Below the pieces are notes generated by a model. The model searched no databases, was not told the origin of the DNA, and saw only the letters and a program-made list of their open reading frames with translations. A stretch of DNA of 13,414 nt from Candidatus Methanomethylophilaceae archaeon (GTDB taxonomy: Archaea > Thermoplasmatota > Thermoplasmata > Methanomassiliicoccales > Methanomethylophilaceae). Location: assembly GCA_007116915.1 (NCBI GenBank), contig SKHQ01000098.1:1-13414 (forward strand), written 5' to 3'. The position numbers were made by a program, and so were the translations under genes. This document shows, in pieces, positions 1 to 6,569 of the stretch. The stretch's first letter is position 1, and the number at the start of each line of letters is the position of its first letter.

Positions 1-54
1 GATGTTGACGTACCTGTTCACTTTCAATTCCGAGACTTCCTTCTGCTCCCACAT
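1..54 (-). CDS. translation factor aIF5A, N-terminal fragment (partial at window edge)
   Basis: Only the first 18 codons are inside the window. They read MWEQKEVSELKVNRYVNI, which resembles the N-terminus of archaeal initiation/elongation factor 5A, where a K-E-V-x-E-L-K start is followed by a glycine- or arginine-Y-V strand. aIF5A is the hypusine-bearing factor that relieves ribosome stalling; the hypusine lysine would lie outside the window. The ATG at 54 is chosen because a TATA-like box is centred about 33 bases upstream, giving an almost leaderless transcript. No Shine-Dalgarno is obvious. The gene follows nop5 on the same strand but appears to have its own promoter. The call rests on a short peptide, so it is only moderately sure. 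Confidence 0.6.
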   Translation of the reverse strand, partial: MWEQKEVSELKVNRYVNI

Positions 55-81
55 GAGAATCCACTCATTATCGCCATATCC

Positions 82-92
82 TTTAAATATTT
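82..92 (-). promoter_or_regulatory. TATA box for the probable aIF5A gene
   Basis: On the minus strand this reads AAATATTTAAA. Its centre lies about 33 bases before the ATG at 54, which places transcription start only a few bases from the start codon. It sits in the 67-base gap after nop5. Confidence 0.5.
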
Positions 93-121
93 TTGTTAAT
101 GACTGGAGATGACCAGCATAC

Positions 122-1195
122 TCAACGCCGTCTCTGGCGGCGTCTTGGCCCTTTGGCCGTTTTCTCCTTCTTCGGGGGCTGCGGATATCTCTTACGGATA
201 TCATCCACGCGGGAGTTGAACTGCTCCACCAGTTCATCGCCACGGTACTCACCTCCGTATTGGTCGACACGGGCGGCGATAACGGCCTTGGCCGCCAGCG
301 CCCGCGATATGTTGCCTCGCTGCCAATAGGGTGAACGGTGGACGGAGGGATGCTGATAGATGATGCCGTGTTTCGGTGGCTTCTTCTTCTCCCGCAGATG
401 GCGGAACATCGCCTTCTCCGCGCCCAAAAGCTGTAGTGTTGATGCCGGCAGTGATGCCAACCTCTGCAAACCCCCGGCCAACGATATCATCCTGGCCGCC
501 AGGTTCGGACCTAGAAGAGCGCACATGTTGGGCGCGATCGGCTCTATGTTGCCGGCGATGTATTCCTCGAGCACCGCCCGGCGCTCATACATCTGCACCA
601 ATCCCTCCGCCATACCGCGTATGCTCTCGATATCCTCGGAGTCCATATCAGCCCCCATGGATTCGAAGTCCAGGGACAGCTCCTTCATTATGCCGTCCCT
701 CTCGCCGTGCTCAGCGATCAGGGACGCGTACCTCCGCTCACGGGCGTGGTCCGCCAACTCGGGGAAATGCAGGCCGTACCATTCATGCAATCTCTCGTTC
801 ATGAGGTTCGACGTCTCGATAAGATCGTCCAGTCCGCGTATGGCCTGTACCAGGTTACGGTCTTTGGCCAAAGGCTCGCTGGTGCGCAACCTTCCTAGGC
901 CGACCATCACCTCATGCATGAGTTCGCGTCCGTGGGTCGTCGCATCGGGGACGATGAACGACGAGTCGAACATCCCCGGTTTGCCGAGAGGCGACTGGCG
1001 TTGCTCGCTGACACGGACCCTCTTGTCGCCGACGAGGTCCTTCTCTTCGGCGAGTACCTCGCCGCGTTGGACCTTGGCCAATCGCTGCGAGATGGCCTCG
1101 GCCTCAGGAGGGAACACACGGCTATCGATTATCTTCGTCCCATCGCAGAGGAAACAACCGAACCATTTGGTGACTAAGTATTGCGCCATGGTCAT
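122..1195 (-). CDS. nop5: Nop5 (Nop56/58-family), C/D box sRNP core protein
   Basis: The 357-residue product is archaeal Nop5, the scaffold that binds L7Ae/C/D sRNA and recruits fibrillarin for 2'-O-methylation of rRNA and tRNA. The order is an N-terminal fibrillarin-binding region (about 1-110), a helical coiled-coil region (about 115-220) and the NOP domain (about 222-320). The NOP domain shows GPNLAARMI (229-237), LQLLGAEKAMFRHL (254-267) and KHGIIYQHP (275-283). It ends in a lysine/arginine tail (342-357). The start at 1195 overlaps the aldolase stop in an ATGA and begins MTMAQYLVTKW; ATG at 1189 is the alternative. Further in-frame ATG codons upstream would lie deep inside the aldolase gene. 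Fibrillarin, often next to nop5 in archaea, is not adjacent here. Confidence 0.93.
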   Translation of the reverse strand: MTMAQYLVTKWFGCFLCDGTKIIDSRVFPPEAEAISQRLAKVQRGEVLAEEKDLVGDKRVRVSEQRQSPLGKPGMFDSSFIVPDATTHGRELMHEVMVGLGRLRTSEPLAKDRNLVQAIRGLDDLIETSNLMNERLHEWYGLHFPELADHARERRYASLIAEHGERDGIMKELSLDFESMGADMDSEDIESIRGMAEGLVQMYERRAVLEEYIAGNIEPIAPNMCALLGPNLAARMISLAGGLQRLASLPASTLQLLGAEKAMFRHLREKKKPPKHGIIYQHPSVHRSPYWQRGNISRALAAKAVIAARVDQYGGEYRGDELVEQFNSRVDDIRKRYPQPPKKEKTAKGPRRRQRRR

Positions 1196-1800
1196 CCCTG
1201 CTTGATCTTCTCTATCTCTTCGGCATCGAACTCCCGCGCCCGGTCGCCGACTATGAACTGCAGACGGGCATGGAACTCCAACTCCTCCATGCGGTTGAAG
1301 GCCGATATGAGATCGGAACCCACCGCCAGCGCTCCATGCCTCTCCATTATGAGGCAATCGCTGAAAACATGTTCACGTACCGAGTCCACCAAACGGGTGG
1401 TCCCCGGAGTCCCATAGGGTGCGATGGGCACCTCTCCTAGAAGCACAGCCCCTTCGGGGGTGAGATTGCTCTTGAGCCTCTCTCCCATTATGGCCAATGA
1501 TGTGCAGTAGGGAGGGTGGCAATGGACGATGGCTCCGACATCATCGCGCATGCGGTAGTAGATGAGATGCATCCCCACTTCAATGGAAGGCTTACCCTCG
1601 CCGACCACCTCGCCATCGAGGTTGACCTTGATCATGTCCTCTCCGCGCAGCATGCCCTTGTTCCTGCCGGAAGGGGTTATCACTATGTGTTCTGGATCCA
1701 CCCGCACACTCATGTTCCCGCCCGAGGAGAATGTCAGGCCACGGTCATAGAGTATTTTGCAGATGCTCGCCAATTCATCCCGGTATCCACGTTCATCCAT
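1192..1800 (-). CDS. class II (FucA-type) aldolase, likely for 5-methylthioribulose-1-phosphate or 5-deoxyribulose-1-phosphate
   Basis: The 202-residue protein belongs to the L-fuculose-1-phosphate aldolase/AraD family of zinc aldolases, which make or split DHAP plus an aldehyde. Seen motifs are SSGGNMS (25-31) and TPSG (42-45) for phosphate binding, the catalytic glutamate Glu74, and zinc ligands His93, His95 (HCHPPY) and His155 (ERHGAL). This spacing matches E. coli FucA closely, so the active site looks intact. ATG at 1800 is preferred because GAGGAG lies about 8 bases upstream; the GTG at 1809 would abut that site. It begins 1 base after the mtnA stop and overlaps nop5 by 4 bases. Coupling to mtnA suggests cleavage of the MtnA product, as in the DHAP shunt; this substrate is inferred from context. 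Plain fuculose-1-phosphate aldolase activity remains possible. Confidence 0.9.
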   Translation of the reverse strand: MDERGYRDELASICKILYDRGLTFSSGGNMSVRVDPEHIVITPSGRNKGMLRGEDMIKVNLDGEVVGEGKPSIEVGMHLIYYRMRDDVGAIVHCHPPYCTSLAIMGERLKSNLTPEGAVLLGEVPIAPYGTPGTTRLVDSVREHVFSDCLIMERHGALAVGSDLISAFNRMEELEFHARLQFIVGDRAREFDAEEIEKIKQG

Positions 1801-1801
1801 C

Positions 1802-2803
1802 TTATTCACTCCTCATGGCGTCGATGTCCTTTGCGGTGAGTATGCCCTTCTCGGTTATGTAAGCAGTGACATAGCGGAAGGGGGTGACGTCGAAGGCGGG
1901 GTTCAGTACCTGGACTCCAACGGGCGCCACATCCTCACCGCCTATACGGGTGATCTCTTCAGAATCACGTTCCTCGATGATGATGTCGTCGCCGCTGGCA
2001 GTATCGAAGTCAAACGTCGAGACGGGTGCGGCTACGTAGAACGGAATACCCAACTCCTTGGCGATGACCGCCTTCTCGTAGGTGCCCACCTTGTTGGCGA
2101 AATCACCGTTGGCAACGATCCGATCCGCGCCTACTATGACCATGTCCACACCGCGGCGCATGAAATGCCCCGAGGCGCCGTCAACGATTACCGCATGATC
2201 TATCCCTTCGTGGATAAGCTCCCACGCAGTCAGCTGGAGTCCCTGTAGACGAGGCCGGGTCTCTGATGCCAGGACCTTGAACCTCCGTCCTTCGGACCAT
2301 GCCACGCGTATGGGGGCCAGAGCGGTACCCACGTCAACCGTGGCCAATGCTCCGGCGTTACAATGTGTCATCACCGTGTAGCCGTCCTTTATCAACGGTG
2401 CACCGTGCATGCCTATCGCCATGCAATTGTCGACGATAGCTGACACATAGGAATCCGCAGACTTTAGCGGATCATCACCGGCTGAGATCCTTCCTATCAT
2501 ATGGTCCACGGCGTAGAACAGGTCGTTGGCGGTCGGTCTCGCAGCCTTTATAACTGTGGCAGCTTCGGCCAGATCGGCACCATTCAATGCTGCCAGGGCC
2601 ATCCCATAGGCGGCTGCAGCGCCGATGGAAGGGGCGCCGCGGGTGACCATGTCCCTTATGGCATCGGCCACTTCTTTATGATCGTTGTAACGGATGAAGA
2701 TGACGTCCCTGGGCAACAGCCGTTGGTCCATCATGACCAGTTCACCGTCCTCGAACCATAGGGCTCTGATATCCCGTTCCGCTCCGTTGTCCTTGAACCT
2801 CAT
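1802..2803 (-). CDS. mtnA: S-methyl-5-thioribose-1-phosphate isomerase (MtnA)
   Basis: The 333-residue product is MtnA of the eIF2B-like family. It converts 5-methylthioribose-1-phosphate (and probably 5-deoxyribose-1-phosphate) to the ribulose-1-phosphate form during salvage of methylthioadenosine and 5'-deoxyadenosine. Visible motifs are RGAPSIGAAAAYG (55-67), THCNAG with the catalytic cysteine Cys148, ETRPRLQG (181-188), GADRI with the catalytic aspartate Asp227, and the NKVGTY substrate loop (237-242). Length is normal for the family. Ribose-1,5-bisphosphate isomerase is a relative, but the RGAPSIG and ETRPRLQG segments fit MtnA better. The start at 2803 follows a weak AGGAA site. It is the first gene of the mtnA-aldolase-nop5 operon and is divergent from the V4R regulator. 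Confidence 0.92.
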   Translation of the reverse strand: MRFKDNGAERDIRALWFEDGELVMMDQRLLPRDVIFIRYNDHKEVADAIRDMVTRGAPSIGAAAAYGMALAALNGADLAEAATVIKAARPTANDLFYAVDHMIGRISAGDDPLKSADSYVSAIVDNCMAIGMHGAPLIKDGYTVMTHCNAGALATVDVGTALAPIRVAWSEGRRFKVLASETRPRLQGLQLTAWELIHEGIDHAVIVDGASGHFMRRGVDMVIVGADRIVANGDFANKVGTYEKAVIAKELGIPFYVAAPVSTFDFDTASGDDIIIEERDSEEITRIGGEDVAPVGVQVLNPAFDVTPFRYVTAYITEKGILTAKDIDAMRSE

Positions 2804-2913
2804 GCCATTTCCTGATGAGACAATAATCCCGAATATAGATTAAGGTGATGGCATTGCCTGAGAATTTAAACGGGAAGTTTAATTAGGAATTATCCCGATG
2901 GGCCCCTGCTCTC
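2804..2913. promoter_or_regulatory. divergent promoter region of mtnA and the V4R regulator
   Basis: The 110-base intergenic region holds a minus-strand TATA-like TCTATATTC (2831-2839), about 32 bases before mtnA, and a plus-strand TTTAATTA (2878-2885), about 32 bases before the regulator. A second A/T box, AATTTAAA, lies at 2863-2870. Two direct copies of TWATCCCGA occur at 2824-2832 and 2890-2898, one at each promoter. They could be operator half-sites for the neighbouring regulator. The TATA assignments are plausible and the operator role is a guess. Confidence 0.5.
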
Positions 2914-3648
2914 ATGGACGACCCTGCATTCGATATATACTCAACCAGCTCCGGTTTGAAACAGATATGCAACCCGGTACGGCAGAGAATTCTCGCTGAA
3001 CTGCAGGTCAAGGACCTTTCCCTGACGGATATAGCTAACATAACCGGCAAGGCGCAATCGACCCTATCCGTGCATTTGGACAAGATGGTCAAGGAGAAGC
3101 TGGTCACGTCCCGGGACGATCCCACCGACAATCGTCGCAAGATATTCTTCCTGTCATCCAAACCGGTTGCCAAGTCCACCAATCCTTCGGATGAGATGAT
3201 GAAGTACATGCATCAGACCATCCTCGACTCCTCCGGTACGCCTTCGTCGTTCCTGAAAGGATTGATGCGCGCTCTCCTCATAGGTCTGGAAGCCATTGGA
3301 CTGGCCATAGATCCGGCGATGTACGAGGTCGGCAGCGAGGTCGGTAAGGCCATATCCACGCGGGTGGAGTCCACCACAGTGGAGGACATAGTCTCAGAGT
3401 TACAGGAATTCTATGAGATGCACGACCTCGGTGAGGTTTGCGTGTACACCTTCGTGCCTTTGACGATCATAATCCGCGATGATTACGAGACCAATGCCGA
3501 GACCGGGAACAAGCTGTGCATGTTCCACGAGGGCGTCTTCAAGTCCGTTCTCGAGGATAAGACCGGCCGTCGGTTCCGTATCACGGAGAACGAGTGCTTC
3601 GGTATCGCCTACAATTACTGCAAGTTCATCATCGAGCCCATCTACTAA
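2914..3648 (+). CDS. ArsR-like winged-helix regulator with C-terminal V4R domain (MsvR-like)
   Basis: The 244-residue protein has an N-terminal winged helix-turn-helix (about 12-82), with the likely recognition helix GKAQSTLSVHLDKMVKE at 45-61 and a basic wing (DNRRK, 72-76). After a linker (about 83-110) comes a V4R domain (about 112-242), ending in the typical ECFGIAYNYCKF stretch. This order matches MsvR, the redox-responsive V4R regulator of methanogens. Cysteines at 176, 202, 228 and 236 lie in the V4R domain and could sense redox state or bind metal; another is at 19. The known MsvR target TTCGTA-N4-TACGAA is not seen nearby. ATG at 2914 is about 32 bases from a TATA-like box, so the mRNA is nearly leaderless. 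Its stop overlaps the convergent DapA-Fae stop by 3 bases. Its target genes are unknown. Confidence 0.85.
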   Translation: MDDPAFDIYSTSSGLKQICNPVRQRILAELQVKDLSLTDIANITGKAQSTLSVHLDKMVKEKLVTSRDDPTDNRRKIFFLSSKPVAKSTNPSDEMMKYMHQTILDSSGTPSSFLKGLMRALLIGLEAIGLAIDPAMYEVGSEVGKAISTRVESTTVEDIVSELQEFYEMHDLGEVCVYTFVPLTIIIRDDYETNAETGNKLCMFHEGVFKSVLEDKTGRRFRITENECFGIAYNYCKFIIEPIY

Positions 3649-5093
3649 GGCGTGTAGCGGGTCGGGTGTCTTACAGAATCCTTCAGCCACACCAATTCTT
3701 CGGCGTGAGGTCTTCCCTCCACCGCCCTCCTTATGGCGTTGCGCATGGCCTTGTAGTTGTTCACCCGGATGCGCCTCTCGTTGGCGGCGGCGGGATGCAC
3801 GAAGACATTGGCTATCAGGTGTACACGGTCCAGCATGGCAGGGGGCAGGAAGCCGTCCTCGACCGCCTCCTCCACCGCCTGGATGACACCGGCGGATGCC
3901 AATTCCATATGCCTCTTCTGTTTTGCCGTCCTCGGTGTCACAGTGGGTACGACCATACAATGCGGGGTGACCATGACCTCCTTGACCCGGCCTTCCTTGT
4001 CATTGACCAATGATGCTTCGTATGCCCTTCCCACCGGTCCGTCGTCGGCGCCTATCAGCAGGTCCACATGGGCCGCCTCATGCGCCGATGGGCCGGAATA
4101 GGCCTCTCCGATGAGCATCCGCAGGTCGACCGTATCAGGGGTATGGGGTATGGATGCGACGGTACTGTTCCAGGAATCATCGCCGATGGTCATGCGGATG
4201 TCTTTGGCAGTAAGCAGGCCCAGGCCTGCCAACTGATGGCGGAGTTCCTCCCAGTCCTCGTGTAGGAAGTTATCACCGGGCAGTGCCGGAGGCGCCGGCC
4301 TTCCCATGTCCCGGCCCATCATCCATAAGGCGGCCTTGGCCACATGGTGGGGACAGGTGTGGGATATGCGGCATATCTTCTGGATCCTCATCTGCAGGGA
4401 GAGGGCGGAGTTTAGGTCGTTGCTGACGATGGCCCTGTATATCCCGGACCACAGGTCGGGTATGAAGTTGGCGGTAGGCAGGACAGCCGCTTTGCATCCT
4501 TGTGCCAAGGCCATGGCCGCCACCTCATCCTTACCGGCGATGATAGTGGCGTCTTCCACCTTCTCGTTCAGGGCGGCGGTGTAGGCCATGTCGCCGGTGG
4601 CATCGAGGATGCCTATGACATTTTCCAAAGCGGCTATGCCCTCGGTGGTCCACCATTCCCTCTCGGCACCGGTGTAGCGGCAGACGTTGTGGTTGATCAA
4701 CGGGACGTCAAGGGAGTCCAAAGCCTGGAAGTGCTCGTAGCGCTCCTTGCCGCTGCTGCGGTAGAAATAGGGGTCGACCACAAGAGCGGCATCGGCACCG
4801 AGCTCAGCCGCCTTTTGGGTGAGCTCCTTGGAGACCTTGGTGCTCGATGACCCGCTTCCAACGATCACCGGAACCTTACCATCCGCCTCTTCTATGACCA
4901 TCTTCCAGACTTCGATCCTCTCCGTCTCGGTCAGTTGCACGAACTCACCGACGTCCGATGTGCAGACCAGACCGTCGACACGGCCCATGAGCCACCGCAC
5001 ATGCCCCCGCAATCTTTGCTCGTCGACCTTCAGACGCTCATCGAAAGGTGTGACCAGCGGTGTGAAGACTCCTTGCAGATCACCACTCTTCAT
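3645..5093 (-). CDS. DapA/NAL-like TIM barrel fused to a formaldehyde-activating enzyme (Fae)-like domain, copy 1
   Basis: The 482-residue protein joins two domains. Residues 1-294 follow the DapA/N-acetylneuraminate lyase fold (VFTPLVTPFDE at 9-19; GEFVQLTETER at 49-59). The Schiff-base lysine of the family motif GIKEATGD is replaced: here it reads GILDATGD with Leu163, and the Tyr133-type residue is His135. Ordinary dihydrodipicolinate synthase chemistry is therefore unlikely. Residues about 322-475 align with Fae, which couples formaldehyde to tetrahydromethanopterin: IGEAYSG (328-334), EAAHVDLLIG with the catalytic-type His342, DDGPVG (350-355), VFVHP (430-434) and NNYKAMRNAIRRAV (445-458). 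The central segment is about 7 residues shorter than in Fae and lacks GPAQ (MELASA instead). The gene overlaps copy 2 by 4 bases (ATGA) and ends against the convergent regulator. The domain calls are strong; the function is unknown. Confidence 0.85.
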   Translation of the reverse strand: MKSGDLQGVFTPLVTPFDERLKVDEQRLRGHVRWLMGRVDGLVCTSDVGEFVQLTETERIEVWKMVIEEADGKVPVIVGSGSSSTKVSKELTQKAAELGADAALVVDPYFYRSSGKERYEHFQALDSLDVPLINHNVCRYTGAEREWWTTEGIAALENVIGILDATGDMAYTAALNEKVEDATIIAGKDEVAAMALAQGCKAAVLPTANFIPDLWSGIYRAIVSNDLNSALSLQMRIQKICRISHTCPHHVAKAALWMMGRDMGRPAPPALPGDNFLHEDWEELRHQLAGLGLLTAKDIRMTIGDDSWNSTVASIPHTPDTVDLRMLIGEAYSGPSAHEAAHVDLLIGADDGPVGRAYEASLVNDKEGRVKEVMVTPHCMVVPTVTPRTAKQKRHMELASAGVIQAVEEAVEDGFLPPAMLDRVHLIANVFVHPAAANERRIRVNNYKAMRNAIRRAVEGRPHAEELVWLKDSVRHPTRYTP

Positions 5094-6517
5094 TGTGTCA
5101 CCTCCTTGAGCAATGCCTCCATGGCCTGGAGGGTAGCCTGATGGAAGTTGACGTATATCGAGGAACGGTCGAGGGCGTTGGGGTCCATGAACACCCTTGC
5201 CAGCATGATGTACTCGTCCATGACTTTCTGTGGAATCCTGCCGTCGGCACAGAGGTCGGCGATTGCCTTGGCTATCGCCCCTTGCGCCGGACCGTAGACC
5301 ATGTTGGCCTGGCGCATGCTACGCAGTTCCATGACCGGTATTATCATACAGGGCGGCAGGGTGGCGAGGTTCGGCTCCAAGACAATGGGCAACGATTCCT
5401 TGCCGTGATTGAGATAGACAAGCTGGGATGCGAACACGTCACCGAGGAGACCATCCTTACGGCCCAGGGCGAGATCGATGACCGCCTTCTCCTCGCCGCT
5501 GCCGTGGGATGCCGTTGATAGAATCACACCATCATCCCGCAGGTCGTCAGCGCTGATGCCGATGTCCTTGAAACTTTCTGTCAGGGGGGTGTCGTATTCC
5601 GTCCTTGACACACCGACCCTCTCCAACAAGCCTATCCTCTCCAGTTCGACCTTGATCTCCTCCCGGTCCTCATGGAGCAGCGAACCGCCTTCCTTCAAAG
5701 GGCCCCGGGCCTTCCCTACCGGTTCACCGATCATCTTCAGTGCCGCCTTCAAGGGCACCGCCAGACCATGTCTCATGAACAGTCGGGAGAGCTTCTGCAC
5801 CCGGGCTTGGAGGATGCGTGATTGATCGTCGTCACCCTCGGTGAAGGCCTTGAACATCTCCATCCATAGTGATGGATATACCTGGGCGCTACCCAGTATC
5901 ATGCCTGAGCATCCCACGCACAGGGAAGGATAGACGGTCTCCTCGTTACTCACCAGGACATCCATCCTGTCCTTGACCTTCTCGATCACCTCCATCAGGT
6001 AGGGCATGTCGCCGGAGGAGTCCGCTAATGCCACCACGTTCTCCACGTAGGACAGGTCCTCCAGGACTTTACGGGGTATGCGGCCTATGCAGCTCTCCAT
6101 GGGATTGTAGACGATTATCGGCAATGATGTGGAATGTGACACTTCGAGGAAGTGTTGATGATAGCCCTTGTCAGAAGGGAACAGGAAATAGGGTGTGGAT
6201 ACGATTACCGCATCCGCCCCCGCCTCTTCAGCAAAAGCCGAGAGTTGACAAGCAAGGCGGGTACTGGCCGAGCCGGTGCCGATTATCAGCGGCACTCTGC
6301 CCGCCACCTCGTCCACGGCGATGGTGATTACCCTGCGCCTTTCGGTGTCGGAGAGATACTCGAACTCCCCCTCGGCTCCGCAGACCACCAGTCCGTCCAC
6401 CTGACCGACCATCCGTGAGATCAGGTTGCGTAGGGTGGACTCATCGACGCCCTCATCGGCGTCGAAGGGCGTCACCAGCGAGGCATAGACTCCGCTGAAG
6501 ATGGATTCCTTGAACAT
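5090..6517 (-). CDS. DapA/NAL-like TIM barrel fused to a Fae-like domain, copy 2
   Basis: A paralogue of the next gene, 475 residues from ATG 6517. ATG 6550 would add 11 residues. 6517 is preferred because the barrel then starts nine residues in, exactly as in copy 1, with AGGAG just upstream. The DapA-like domain (about 1-300) keeps a GAEGEF loop (48-53) and the family tyrosine (Tyr137 in VYNP). The Schiff-base lysine position is Ala165 in VALADSSGD. The Fae-like domain (about 335-475) keeps the full-length central segment and MVYGPAQGAIAKAIADL (406-422), like Fae MFGPAQ. The catalytic-type histidine of AHIDL is Val346 here (AVIDL), and VFIH has become VFMD. The gene follows arfC after about 50 bases and overlaps copy 1 by 4 bases. 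It cannot be assigned a reaction; a partnership with copy 1 is suspected. Confidence 0.82.
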   Translation of the reverse strand: MFKESIFSGVYASLVTPFDADEGVDESTLRNLISRMVGQVDGLVVCGAEGEFEYLSDTERRRVITIAVDEVAGRVPLIIGTGSASTRLACQLSAFAEEAGADAVIVSTPYFLFPSDKGYHQHFLEVSHSTSLPIIVYNPMESCIGRIPRKVLEDLSYVENVVALADSSGDMPYLMEVIEKVKDRMDVLVSNEETVYPSLCVGCSGMILGSAQVYPSLWMEMFKAFTEGDDDQSRILQARVQKLSRLFMRHGLAVPLKAALKMIGEPVGKARGPLKEGGSLLHEDREEIKVELERIGLLERVGVSRTEYDTPLTESFKDIGISADDLRDDGVILSTASHGSGEEKAVIDLALGRKDGLLGDVFASQLVYLNHGKESLPIVLEPNLATLPPCMIIPVMELRSMRQANMVYGPAQGAIAKAIADLCADGRIPQKVMDEYIMLARVFMDPNALDRSSIYVNFHQATLQAMEALLKEVTQ

Positions 6518-6569
6518 AGGACTCAACGCTCCTATGATACATTTGTACATAAAATGTTCGAATCAATGC

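Noticed and set aside
360..1205. Long plus-strand open frame opposite nop5
   Set aside because: It is the antisense of a clearly recognisable Nop5 gene, and its translation is serine/arginine-rich with no family motif. It follows from the GC-rich codon pattern of the true gene.
1196..1357. 54-residue N-terminal extension of Nop5
   Set aside because: It lies wholly inside the aldolase gene, has no resemblance to Nop5, and the ATGA overlap at 1192-1195 gives a natural start.
1802..2803. Ribose-1,5-bisphosphate isomerase as an alternative for mtnA
   Set aside because: The RGAPSIG, THCNAG and ETRPRLQG segments and the aldolase partner fit MtnA better, and no AMP phosphorylase or RuBisCO gene is nearby.
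3479..3960. Open frames across the regulator/DapA-Fae junction on both strands
   Set aside because: They are proline/serine- or glycine-rich shadow frames without a ribosome site, and the two convergent genes already fill this stretch.
3645..6550. Annotation of the two genes as ordinary dihydrodipicolinate synthases
   Set aside because: Both lack the Schiff-base lysine and are about 180 residues too long because of the Fae-like domain.
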